Shown piece after piece: positions 1-10,243 of a stretch of DNA of 64,000 nucleotides. The DNA is from Dipteris shenzhenensis. Lineage: Eukaryota > Polypodiophyta > Polypodiopsida > Gleicheniales. Position 1 is the first letter of the stretch; every line of letters begins with the position of its first letter. Position numbers and translations under genes: made by a program. The stretch is taken from assembly GCA_047967505.1 (NCBI GenBank), contig CM106540.1. One strand, written 5' to 3'. Under the pieces are notes generated by a model, which saw only the letters and a list, made by a program, of their open reading frames with translations, was not told where the DNA came from and made no database searches.

Positions 1-784
1 GTCCCCATACCACTCCTTCATAACCCATCCAAATAAGATACCCCATAACATTCATCAGGCACACCAACTTTCACCTAAGGCCTGAGAGTAGCTCGTCATT
101 GAAGTTCATCACCTACGTGCACAAGAGCTGGAGCAAGTAGTTTTATTCATAGGCTTGGAGAGGTTTACACCAGTTTCCCTACACATGGACCCTTAAAACC
201 ATCAATCACATTCACAAGGTAGAGGATCCCAAGAGCCCCAAAAACTACAAGACCATTATGATTGGACATGTCATGTCCAAGATTATGCATGAGTGCTCAA
301 CACAAAGATTATCCGGTTTGCAAAGCTCCAAGGACTCAGTGCCGAGGGACACGTAGGCTTCCTGGCCAATCACACAACTCTAGATCACATACTCACACTC
401 AGGTGTCATTAAGGAGGCTAGAGCACCGAGACGAAGGGTTTATTGCTACTTTTTGGAATTCTCCAAAGCTTTTGATACAGTGCCGAGAGCTCGCCTCGTA
501 GAATAGTTGCACAAGCTAAGGTATGGTCAAGAGATCATTTATGTACTTTCTTGATCATTTATGTAGTCATGGCACTCTATGAGAGCGTCTCAAGCATGCT
601 CCGAACGGGTGCAAGGTAATTAAAGATAATCATGAGCACTTTGGGGTCAAACAAGGTTGTCCATTGTCACCAACCTTGTTTAGCCTCTACCTAGATCAGC
701 TCGAGAATTTCATTGGGACACTAGGGGAAGCAAGGTGCTCTCTCGTTGGCTCGCTAATTCAACTCCTCCTATATGTAGACGTTG
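1..784 (+). pseudogene. LINE reverse transcriptase relic (5' part outside the window)
   Basis: Three-frame reading gives blocks of a non-LTR reverse transcriptase in the right order. They are an 'INHIHKVEDPKSPKNYKTIM' block near 200-260, a 'GFLANHTTLDHILTL' block near 355-405, 'FSKAFDTVPRARLVE' near 457-505, 'GVKQGCPLSPTLFSLYLDQLE' compressed near 645-705, and 'LLYVD' at about 770, where the catalytic YxDD motif would begin. The blocks lie in different frames with stops between them, so the gene is dead. The order and wording fit LINE RTs common in non-flowering plants (family knowledge). The sequence enters from the left edge and stops being recognisable just after the YVD block. No poly(A) tail or target-site duplication was identified. 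Confidence 0.75.
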
Positions 785-1573
785 AAACCGGCCTCTAATC
801 ACACAGAGGGCAATGGAACTAAACCTTTAATCACTTCAGCACTTATTTACAGCTCACAAAGCATATATCACAACCATTAATCATTGCATGATCACCATTT
901 GGCATTTACCCATTTGTTCACAAACAAAACCACTGAAAAAGGCATGGAGGCTAGAATGCCCCTGCTCAACGAACATAGACAAGTGCATCCGATTGGCCTC
1001 AAACACTGTGGCGCCCCTTTCGGTATTTCTTTATATTTCACAGTAAAATGATTACAAGTTGCATCTGGGAGACCTTCCCTGCAACTGAGCACGCAGCCCC
1101 AATTCACTGAGCCTTCGCAAGGCTTTCAAGCATAGAACACCATCACATAAGTGCACTTAACCCATAGGCTCAATCCAAAGGCATTCTCTTTTCCGAGTGC
1201 AATTCCATTGGCTCTCTAGATGCAATCACACTACACCCCAGCTGCACTCTCTTTGAGTGGTTTCTAGATGACATTCACAAAGCTTTTCAAAGCTCCAAAA
1301 TAAAATCAGCAAAGTACCCAACCAAAGAATGACTCATGTAGCACTGCCTGGGCACCTGTGAACCAAGAAAGAGACGGCACACGAGGCCAACCAATAGCTT
1401 ATGGCAAAAAGAAATTGCAGTAGCAAAATCACAACTCACCAAACCCTGAAAACTCAACCAAGTCCTTGAAGGGGCAAATTGATGTGTGTGTGTGTGTGCC
1501 TATGGGCTTTGAGTCCCTGCAAGAAGTGTGTGAGTGTAGGTGTGCTAGAAGGTTCTAGTTAGGTGTGTCAAGT
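785..1573. other. No gene seen; short (TG)n tract
   Basis: No protein-like frame was recognised on either strand. A (TG)8 microsatellite lies at 1483-1498. The last bases are the 5' flank of gypsy element E1. If the transporter gene further right is intact, this stretch is part of its intron 3 or lies 3' of it. Confidence 0.5.
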
Positions 1574-2037
1574 TGTTACGCTCTAGCCGAGGTAGCATGA
1601 CCTCAGAAGAATCAGTCGACATTTCCCTTAAAGGATCTATATTTGTAATATATATATTTGTTTGCGCTTCATGTAAATGATCGGGAGGGAATTAATGTCA
1701 AGGTCCTAGGTGAGGGTTGATAGCACCAAACTAGGTGGATCTAAGGCTAAGGGCCTAATGCAAGGAATGTGCCTAGGGGCAAAGGATATTAATGCATCCC
1801 AAGAGAGGGGTGAAATGTTGCATTAGGAAGGCCCTGTGATGATGACATGTGGCATCTAGATCCATCTAGGGAGATGGGGCTTGTTGAAGCTAGAGAGAGA
1901 AGAGAATGTGTGATTCACATATGTTTTTCTGATTCGTAATTCTCTGTCAGCTCGTATGCTTTAGCAAGGTTGGCCGGGAGGAAAGAATTGGTGTTGCTCC
2001 CGTGATCTGCAGTAGGAAATAGATGTAGTGCCTAACA
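1574..2037 (+). repeat. E1 5' LTR (464 bp)
   Basis: It starts TGTTACG and ends CTAACA, giving perfect 5-bp terminal inverted repeats (TGTTA/TAACA). It is followed two bases later by the primer-binding site. The first 272 bp recur at 7804-8076. Confidence 0.93.
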
Positions 2038-2039
2038 AT

Positions 2040-2051
2040 TGGTATCAGAGC
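2040..2051 (+). promoter_or_regulatory. E1 primer-binding site (tRNA-iMet)
   Basis: TGGTATCAGAGC is complementary to the 3' end of plant initiator tRNA-Met. It lies 2 bp inside the 5' LTR and would prime minus-strand DNA synthesis. Confidence 0.93.
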
Positions 2052-3233
2052 TCAAGGCTAGGAGATAGAGAGGGGACGGATTTCGATCTGACAGACGACG
2101 TGTCTGTTCAGTGATCATCCTGCACTGCCTCCAGGAGATTGCGGGGTGTTAGGCGAAGCCTGTGGGATGCGTGAAGTACTAGGAACGTGGAGCAATTCGG
2201 TTACTCGTGACCTCCACGCGATGGACAGACAGGATCGACGTTGACCTGCGACGGGTGACGGGATTGGCGCTGCCGTGGTCTACGACGGAAGGTTGGCGCT
2301 GCCCGTGGTCTACGATGGGCGTAACAATAGCTCATGAACGGGGAGACCCTTCAACACAAATAGCCCGTGAGTGACGAAATACAAGAGAGAAAGATCGTCT
2401 CGTTAGTGACAGAGCGAAAATGTGGGCAGACTTTGCAGAGAACATTTCGCCAGTTACGGTCTGAACAAAGCGATTCTGAAGGACGGACGAAATCGTTGAA
2501 TTTTGGAGTGGACGACAGGCTTGGAGCGCAGAGGTGACGCAGAACAACGTGGTGGCTCGTGTGCATCTTCGAGGAGATTTGTGGATGGGCGACCCGTAGC
2601 CAGAGAACGTAGGCGAAGGGTCTCCGACGGAATGAAGGCTTGGTAAGGGAGGCCTTCGATGTGATTCGCTCAACGTGGAGCCCTAGTCGACGAGCAGCTG
2701 GCCACGTATTTAGGACTTGGACAGCGAGGGCGAAGCTGAATGCCTTTCCCTGGGTCGTGCATGCAGTGGGATTGTGTAGACAGTGCGGGAGACTGTTGGT
2801 TGGATTTGCATGGATCCAAGAAGGCTGTGACGAAATCGTTGATGACCAGGGAGCTCTCTTTGACCTCCATCAATTCCGTGTTTTTTTCTTGATTTAGTCG
2901 GTTGATGCTCTACTTTCATTAACAGGATCTCGTAAGTGATTAGCCTGCATGAAGCTTTGATGCTGTAGCAAGGACAGATTATGCTTGAGATTATGCCTAT
3001 GTGCTTCAGTCAGAGTTAGTTTGCAAGAGCTTCCCTAGGATAAGAAAAAGCGCTGTTTGAGATATATGCATGTATCAAATGCTTAATTAGTGTGAATCTG
3101 GGATTGCAGGAATTCCCTAGTATAGGGAATTGTGTCAGAGTGCCAGTACCTTGAATTGTGTCAGTTGTAAATACAGTTTTCTAGCGGTGTTTTTAAAAAA
3201 AAACAAAACAAAACAAAACACCCATTCAACTAA
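2052..3233 (+). other. E1 untranslated leader
   Basis: About 1.2 kb between the primer site and the gag ATG. Short open frames occur on both strands but none resembles a known protein. An A-rich tract of AAAAC repeats at about 3196-3220 lies just before the gag start. Confidence 0.6.
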
Positions 3234-6200
3234 ATGGAAGCAGAAGAAGGGGCTTCCAGGAGGGACCCTGGTGAGTCAGGAGTCCGGCCAACCCAGCAGG
3301 TGTCGCGCCCAGTAGCTCATACCTTATCTGGCAGGATTGCATTGCTTGAGGATGCTTTGCAACAGTTATTAGCGCAGCAGTTACACGCCAATGCAGGGCA
3401 GTCTGAACTTAGGAGAGCGATACACAGTATGTCTGCCAAACCTTCTCGAGAGGAGAAGGGAAAGGCTCCAATGGAACCGGAGTCTAGTGTCCATACGGTC
3501 GAGCCTAGGAACGCTAAAGTACCAAATATTGCCAATTACAGACCGGAAAAGTATTCTGGTCGGATGAACGACCGTAGTTCCGATGTCACTGAGACCTGGT
3601 TACACAAATGGGACGAGGCGTTCGCCATTTGTGAAATCAGAAATGACATCAAGAAGATCCGTGAGGCCACCCACATGTTTAATGAGGCAGCAGATCAGTG
3701 GTGGATTAAACAACAAAAAGATGGTATAGCATCCACTACCTGGGAGGGGTTTAAAAGAGAATTCAGGAAACACTTCTTACCTCCTGACGAAGCATCCCAA
3801 GCTTGGGATCAATATAGGAACCCTCATCGGAGAAATTTATCGGTGGCAGAATACACTGATAAGTTTCGATAGAGTGTAATGAAGGTTGATGAACCCCTGC
3901 CTCAATCAATCCAAGTGAAAGATTTCATATTTGGATTGAATGATCGAATAAAAATGGAAGTCCAGGCTAAGTATGCGAACACGTTAGATGATGCAATAGC
4001 CATAGCCCTGAACTATGAAGATGCCAAGGGCAGCAGGCCAAGTGGGTTTGCACAGGTCGGAACCCAGTATAAGTATCCGAAGAAATCTTGGTTTAAGAAG
4101 AAATGGATTAGTAGAGGGAGTGGTTCTCAGCCGAGTGGTCAAGCCAAGCAGGCGAAACCGGCTGAAACTCCTAAACCAAGTACCACCATTGGAGTGAAAA
4201 GGAAAGTAACCCCAATGGCAGCCCGGGCTTGGTCTAAGTCTCCCTTAAACCCAGAACAAAGGGAAAAAGCGAGGAGAGAAGGCTTATGTTTTGGTTGCCT
4301 TCAGCCTCATCAGTGGAAGGATTGTCCACGTAACAAAGATCGTCGGATGGCTGAGATGGTGATCTCAGAATGCGACGTGGAGATGGAGGGAAGTCCCAGA
4401 GCGGAAGAGATGCAGATTCAACTAGCGGGATCTTCTCAGAGGTTAGTACCTTGTTTGTTATGTGTGTCTGTTGCTAAGCTAGTAACAAGTGCACCTGATA
4501 ACATCCTATCTAAGCCCGCAGCAATGGGATATACAGCCTTTAATGATACGGAGTTAATTAAAATGAAAGGGCAAGTGGCCAATCATGATGTCATTGTGTT
4601 GTTTGACTCGGCGTCAACTCACAATGTGATTAACTCCAAGCTCGTGAAGAGGCTGAAATTAAAGACGAGTCCATCTAACTATGCGTATACAGTCAGGATG
4701 GCAGATGGAAGTTCAACTGAAGTATGGGACCAAAGGGTTACCAAGTTGGAGCTTCGTATTCAGGACTATGCTGAGAAGCTTGATTTTGAAATGACCAAGC
4801 TTGCTTATGCAGATATAGCCCTGGGTATGGCGTGGCATTCTAGGAAGAATCCAACCATTGATTGGAAAAAGCACCTTTATCAATTCAAGATGAATGATCT
4901 GCTTTATGTCTTGCGAGGTGAGAAAGATATACCTCAGGGACCGTTGGTTTCCGTGATGGAAATCCGAAAAGCTCAAGAAGAGTTTTTATTTCTTTGCACC
5001 ACATCGGTAGAGCCGGTTGATGATTCTTCGGCTAGCACTGATGTTACGCAAAGTGGTGAGATGGCCAAGCTGGCTAATCTTATAACAGAGGAGTTCTCTG
5101 AATGTTTTAGGGATGAACTACCTTATGGGTTACCTCCAGTGCGGAATGTTCAGCATAAGATTGAACTGATTCCGGGGGCAGAACCTGTAAATAGACCTCC
5201 CTATAGAATGAGTTTTACTGAAGAGACTGAGGTGCGTAGACAACTGGAAGAATACCTCAAGTTGGGGCAGATTCAACCAAGTTTCTCACCTTTTGCTTCG
5301 CCAGTGATATTAAAGAAGAAAAAGGATGATACGTTTCGCCTCTATATAGATTACAGAGCATTGAATAATATCACTGCTAAGCACAGGTATCCGATGGCTC
5401 GGATTGATGATTTGCTAGATGCATTACATGGAGCCATGATTTTCAGCAAGATAGATCTTAAGTGTGGCTACCATCAGATCCGGATTAGAGCCGAGGATGT
5501 GCATAAAACCGCTTTCACAAGCAGGTTTGGTCATTATGAGTTTTTGGTAATGCCCTTCGGACTTACCAATCCTCCAGCGACATTCGTCATGCTTATGAAC
5601 GATTTACTACGTCCGTATATCGGAAAGTTTATAGTACATTTTATTGACGTTATTCTAATATTCAGTAAAAGTATTACTGAACATCGTGAACACTTGAGAA
5701 TAGTGTTCAGTACTTTGAGGAAAGCCAGTCTTTATGTAAATAAAAAGAAAACTATACTGTGTATGGTTAGGCTTGAATATTTAGGGTTCATAATTACTCC
5801 ACAGGGGGTAGAAATGGATCCGAAGAAAGTGGCTGCGATACTAACTTGGCCAATCCCTCAGAGTCTGACCGCGTTGCGATCATTCTTGGGGTTTGTCCAG
5901 TTTTATAGAAGGCATATCAAGGGATATTCCGAAATAGTATCGCCATTGACTGATCTGACCTCAGATAAAGTACCTTTTATATAGGGAAGGCCAGTAGCCT
6001 TTGAAAGCAAGAAGCTTTCTCCCTCTCAAAGGAATTGGCCAACTCATGAATTGGAGTTGTATGCTGTTATCCATGCTTTGAAAACATGGAGGCATTATTT
6101 GTATGGTTCAGAATTTTATGTGGATGTGGACCATGATACTCTGAAACATTTTTGTAAACAACCTGACTTAAGGGGCCGCCAAGCTAGGTGGGCAGAGCTC

Positions 6201-7791
6201 ATGCAAGAGTTTAATTTAACGATTCGGTACCGAAGAGGGAAGGATAATAAGATTGCTAATGCATTGTCTCGCATTATGCACAATATGAGTTTCACGGTAT
6301 TAGAGAGTGCTCTAATGACCGAGATTAGAGAAACTCAAAAGATGGATGAGTTTGTCCAGAGCTTATGGCCTAAGGCTCATGTGTTAAAACCCGGGGAAAA
6401 TGAAAAGGATGACCTGGCATCCAGAAAAGGCCAAACATATGCAAGATATACCATAAGGGATGGTATGCTAGAAAGAAATGGCAAGGTTGTAGTACCTAGT
6501 CAGAATGATCTCAGGCAGAGAGTCATTCGACAGTGCCATGATAGCCCGTGTGCAGGACATCCAGGAGTCGAGAAGACATATGATCTTGTGAAGCGAGATT
6601 TCTTTTGGCCAAAGATGAAAAAGCATATTCATGAATATGTGACACGGTGTTTCTCGTGTCAGGTAAGTAAGGCCGAGCGGGTGAAGCCACCCGGACTTTT
6701 ACAGCCCTTGGAAATACCATTAAGTAAGTGGGAGAGTATTTCCATGGACTTTATTGTAGGGCTGCCTACAACACAAGGAGGGTATGATTCTATCCTTGTG
6801 GTGGTTGATCGTCTAACCAAGATGGCTCACTTCATTCCGACTAGAGAGTCTGTTAGTGCCCCGAAAGTGGCGGATTTGTTTATTAGACATATATTTCGTC
6901 TGCATGGATTGCCTAGATCCATAGTGTCAGACAGAGATGTCAAATTTACCGGTCATTTTTGGACAGCGGTATTTGAGACACTAAGGACTGAGTTGGGAAT
7001 GAGTAGTGGGGATCATCCTGAGACGGATGGTCAAACGAAAAGAGTCAACCAGACTTTAGAGGATATGCTGAGGGCATATGTGTCATTGAGGCAACATACA
7101 TGGGGCAAGTGGTTGCCATAATTAGAGTTTGCCTACAATGATAAAAAACATTCCTCTACCAGGTTCAGTTCGTTTGAGCTGAACTATGGTTATAGACCAA
7201 CAAATCCAACTATAGTTGGAATACCTCAGAAAGTGCCTAGTGCCGCGAACTTTGTGGTTCAGATGCGGGAGATGCTAGCACTTGCGAGAGCTAATATCCG
7301 CCAGGCTATGAATAGAGCCAAGGTGTATGCGGATAAGAACCAATCTATAAGAGTATTTAAGGAAGGAGAAAAAGTTTTTCTCAGAGTTCCTTCGCACTCG
7401 AAGTCGTTGACTTCAGGAGAGTGTGCTAAGTTATCACCTCGATACTGTGGACCGTGGTTAATTCTAAAGAGAGTAGGCAAGGTAGCCTATAAATTAGAAT
7501 TGCCACAGGGGTGTAAGGTGCACCCGGTTTTTCATGTTTCGCACTTAAAGAAATTTTTACATACAGGTGACTCACTAATCGAAGGTGTGGTTTTGTTTCA
7601 GGAGATAGAGGATAATGCGAGGCGCAAACCAACAAGAATCCTGGACCGAGGAACGATGCAAATACGAACGGAAGATACCCACGGTGTTGGTTGCATGGCA
7701 TGGTCAGCCTCTATCCGAAGCTACCTGGGAATCCATATACCAATTGCGGAGAGTGTTCCCAGACTTTATCATCGAGGACGCTGATGTCTGA
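3234..7791 (+). pseudogene. E1 gag-pol (gag, protease, RT, RNase H, integrase, chromodomain-like end)
   Basis: One frame runs from ATG 3234 to about 7660. It is broken by TAG 3870-3872 (in gag, where related elements have a sense codon), TAG 5982-5984 and TAA 7119-7121. A frameshift near 7660 moves the C-terminal end (stop 7789-7791) into another frame. GAG has the retrotransposon gag domain (WLHKWDEAF to EYTDKFR) and a zinc knuckle, CFGCLQPHQWKDC. The protease active site reads DSA (4605-4613) instead of DSG. The RT is recognisable from KIELIPGAEP onwards, but the FxDD motif reads FIDV (Val codon 5649-5651). About 60 residues carrying the N-terminal half of RNase H are deleted at 5982. Integrase has its HHCC zinc finger and catalytic Asp at 6747 and 6930, but the catalytic Glu is Lys (7038-7040). 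A short block resembling a chromodomain ends the protein. Confidence 0.9.
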
Positions 7792-7803
7792 AGAGGGAAG
7801 GAA
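7791..7803 (+). promoter_or_regulatory. E1 polypurine tract
   Basis: AAGAGGGAAGGAA lies directly before the 3' LTR (TGTTACG) and would prime plus-strand synthesis. Confidence 0.85.
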
Positions 7804-8076
7804 TGTTACGCTCCAGCCGAGGTAGCATGACCTCAGAAGAATAAGTCGACATTTCCCTTAAAGTATCTATATTTGTAATATATATATTTGTTTGCGCTTC
7901 ATGTAAATGATCGGGAGGGAATTAATGTCAAGGTCCTAGGTGAGGATTGATAGCACCAGACTAGGTGGATCTAAGGCTAAGGGCCTAATGGAAGGAATGT
8001 GCCTAGGGGCAAAGGATATTAATGCATCCCAAGAGAGGGGTGAAATGTTGCATTAGGAAGGCCCTGTGATGACATG
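7804..8076 (+). repeat. E1 3' LTR, truncated after about 272 bp
   Basis: Matches 1574-1848 of the 5' LTR with about 6 substitutions and a 3-bp deletion, then ends abruptly in 'gatgacatg'. The remaining 190 bp of the LTR are absent. The next base begins unrelated sequence leading into gypsy fragment F2. Confidence 0.9.
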
Positions 8077-8262
8077 ATCAAGCCTTGCCCATTCCTTTCT
8101 TTCATCATTCCTGTGGAAGTCCCTAATTTGCTGCTTGGTTGAAATCTCGAACCCAACCCTTGTTTCCTCTTTCCTAGATTGCTCTCTCCTCCGAATTCAA
8201 TTTTCAGTGCCCTTTTTTCTCTGCCACGATTTACTCATGGTTGATATGATAGAGCTATAAAG
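8077..8262 (+). other. Leader-like sequence in front of F2
   Basis: A 186-bp pyrimidine-rich stretch between the broken E1 LTR and the first recognisable F2 codon. It has no similarity that I could see to the E2 LTRs or leader. Confidence 0.35.
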
Positions 8263-9470
8263 ATGGACCATGTGACTTTATTGGGATTCTTTGTGGATAA
8301 ATTACCTAATTCCTATAAACTCCAGATCAATAACAATAAATGTAAAACTTTGCAAGAGGCCATGAATTATGCGCAGATATATGATGATACAATGGCCAGC
8401 GCAAAGGGAACCACTACTTCTAATACGAGTGGGAAGAACAAGAGGAAGTTCTTCTAGTCAACTTCTAGTACAAGGGAGTCGAAGTCAGTTAACAATGCTT
8501 TCAAGAAGAATTTGACTCAGACAAAGAATGGTAAAGCCCGTTTCTTACACACCCTTAACTTCAAGAAAGAAGGACGTTGTTTTCTTTGTGAGGAGCAGAG
8601 CCACACAAGGAACGATTGTCCTAAGCGCAAAAAAAGAAACAGGCATTGAAAGCTCCAAGCAGGCGAAGGAACCAAAGCTAAAGGAGCCAACCAAGCCTGG
8701 ATGACAGGTATTTTTGTAAATGCCATTACTTGTCCACTTTAATGTAATTGCACTTTTAATAATTCGTTGGCCCCCATGACCTTGTCCGAGCTTATGGTGA
8801 GGGACAAACAAGTTCACATTCCCTTTGACCCGGGCAGCTCTCACAATGTTGTTAATGACAAACTTGTGCAGAAGTTGGGGCTGTCCATCACACCTACGAG
8901 GTGCAGCTTCCAGCTGGGAAGCAGTTTTGGGATCGTAAAATCGACGATCTTTCTCTCTGGATTCAAGACTACACAGATACTCTTATGTGCTATGTTATGC
9001 ACTTGGAACATGTGGACTTGTTGATCGGAATAGAGTGGTGTAAAACCCACGATATTCAGATCGGATGGAAAGATCATACTCTCTCTTTTTTGGATAAAGA
9101 TACCCCAATTTATATTAAATGTGATGATATTCCCTCTTCTCAGGGACCTATTGTATCTGCGATGCAGCTTTGGAATATATTAAACACTTCTCATTATGAT
9201 GTGTATCAGTTTGTTATGATTCCGCCTTCTTCATTTGTTGTTTCAGTTAATAACAAAATAAGTTAAGCACGTTTGAACAACGAGAATTGAGAACGTTGTT
9301 AAATGATTTTGTTGATGTATTCCCTACACAACTCCCAGAAGGTTTACCTCCCGAAAGGACAGTAGATCATCGCATAGATTTAGTTCCTAGGGCTCAACCT
9401 ATTAGTATTCCACCTTATAGGATGACCCAGCTTGAGGAGGACGAGTTAGCTTTGCAATTTCAGGATCAGG
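8263..9470 (+). pseudogene. F2: gypsy gag-protease-RT fragment, same family as E2
   Basis: Conceptual translation matches E2 closely, from the gag block (LLGFFVDKLPNSYKLQINNN; E2 has LLGFFVDGLPDSYKLQIKNN) through a zinc knuckle (CFLCEEQSHTRNDC) and a protease (FDPGSSHN) to the first RT block (PISIPPYRM). Frames change at least twice and a stop follows KRKFF at 8455-8457. It breaks off within the RT at about 9470, so most of pol and both LTRs are missing. F2 keeps a segment ending LRTLLNDFVDVFPTQ (from 9287), part of which is missing from E2. The protease active site is D-P-G, as in E2. Confidence 0.85.
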
Positions 9471-10031
9471 ATTATTGCGTTGTGGATTTTGAGTTTCGTA
9501 GTATAGCACCCATCAATGTGTAAGCCCATGGTGTGGCTGGAATGAGATACTATTTTTTAGTGTACTTTGTTGCATAGGCCCATGAGGCCTCCAGAAGACG
9601 TTAATATTTCTTTCTTTCTCTCTCCCCCTCCCAAAAGAAAAGTTATTTCTACTGTTCTATCTTACTTTACTCCATGGACTTCCACCTGAAAGCACATCAG
9701 GTACATACCAAGCACATCGTTATGAATCAGACCACAATATTCATGTCCTCAAAGGAATAGAAAACCGACCATGTTTATTAATCATAGCTAGTTTTATGAC
9801 ATTAAGGCATTTGTGCGACTATGCCTAACTTCTAAGATGAATAATGGTTAATTAATATTCATATTAGCACCAGCTCAATTTCATTAGATTTAGGCTTAAA
9901 TTTTAACTTTCACTAAGGGGGGTAGCCATGTGAGTGTACTTTTAAATTAACACACAATTTCATAGATGAGAAGAGCTTTCTTTCTAGAGTAAATGCCACA
10001 TGAAATCAATTTACTAATTTTAATGAAGCAC
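9471..10031. other. No gene seen; presumed intron 3 of the transporter gene
   Basis: AT-rich and without a coding block on either strand. I looked on the minus strand for the next transporter exon (in relatives a block like KLSKLQWMA) and did not find it here. Confidence 0.5.
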
Positions 10032-10243
10032 CTGAAGAGTATACCAGTGGTAACAATCTTCAAATTTCCCATAATCTGATAAGTTGAAGTATCCACGTAG
10101 GTTAGGGTAGCAAATTGCACATTGTTGTGAATAAGGTAGATGATAGAAGGAATGGGATATAGACGAAGGGTCTTCCAGTCCACTGTGCTTCGAACAGAAG
10201 CAGCCTCCTTCCCTCGCCACAACAGAAATGCACTTACTGTCAA
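10032..10243 (-). CDS. Transporter exon 3 (212 bp)
   Basis: Acceptor TTTGCTTTGCAG lies before TTGACAGTAAGT, and the donor GTGCTTC follows CTCTTCAG. The exon encodes helix 2 (LTVSAFLLW), a variable loop (RGKEAASVRSTVDWKTLR) and helix 3 with the hallmark IHNNVQFATLTYVDTSTYQI. It ends after two bases of an Arg codon, so the next exon must begin with the third base. Confidence 0.88.

Larger units (their letters stand above)
1574..8076 (+). mobile_element. E1: Ty3/gypsy LTR retrotransposon, defective, 3' LTR truncated
   Basis: The order is 5' LTR, tRNA-iMet primer site, leader, gag-PR-RT-RNaseH-IN in one frame, polypurine tract, then the start of a 3' LTR. The LTRs begin TGTTA and the complete one ends TAACA. 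Over the shared 272 bp the two LTRs differ by about 6 substitutions and one 3-bp indel (hand count), so about 98% identity. The 3' LTR stops at 8076, where F2 material begins, so no target-site duplication can be tested. The coding region carries three in-frame stops, one large deletion, one frameshift and changed catalytic residues, so E1 cannot move on its own. Confidence 0.93.

Noticed and set aside
892-1107. 71-codon minus-strand frame, tested as a possible further transporter exon
   Set aside because: Sequence does not resemble the downstream part of nucleotide-sugar transporters, and no splice borders fit.
2332-2919. Open frames on both strands in the E1 leader
   Set aside because: Overlapping frames without domain content in an LTR-element leader; expected by chance.
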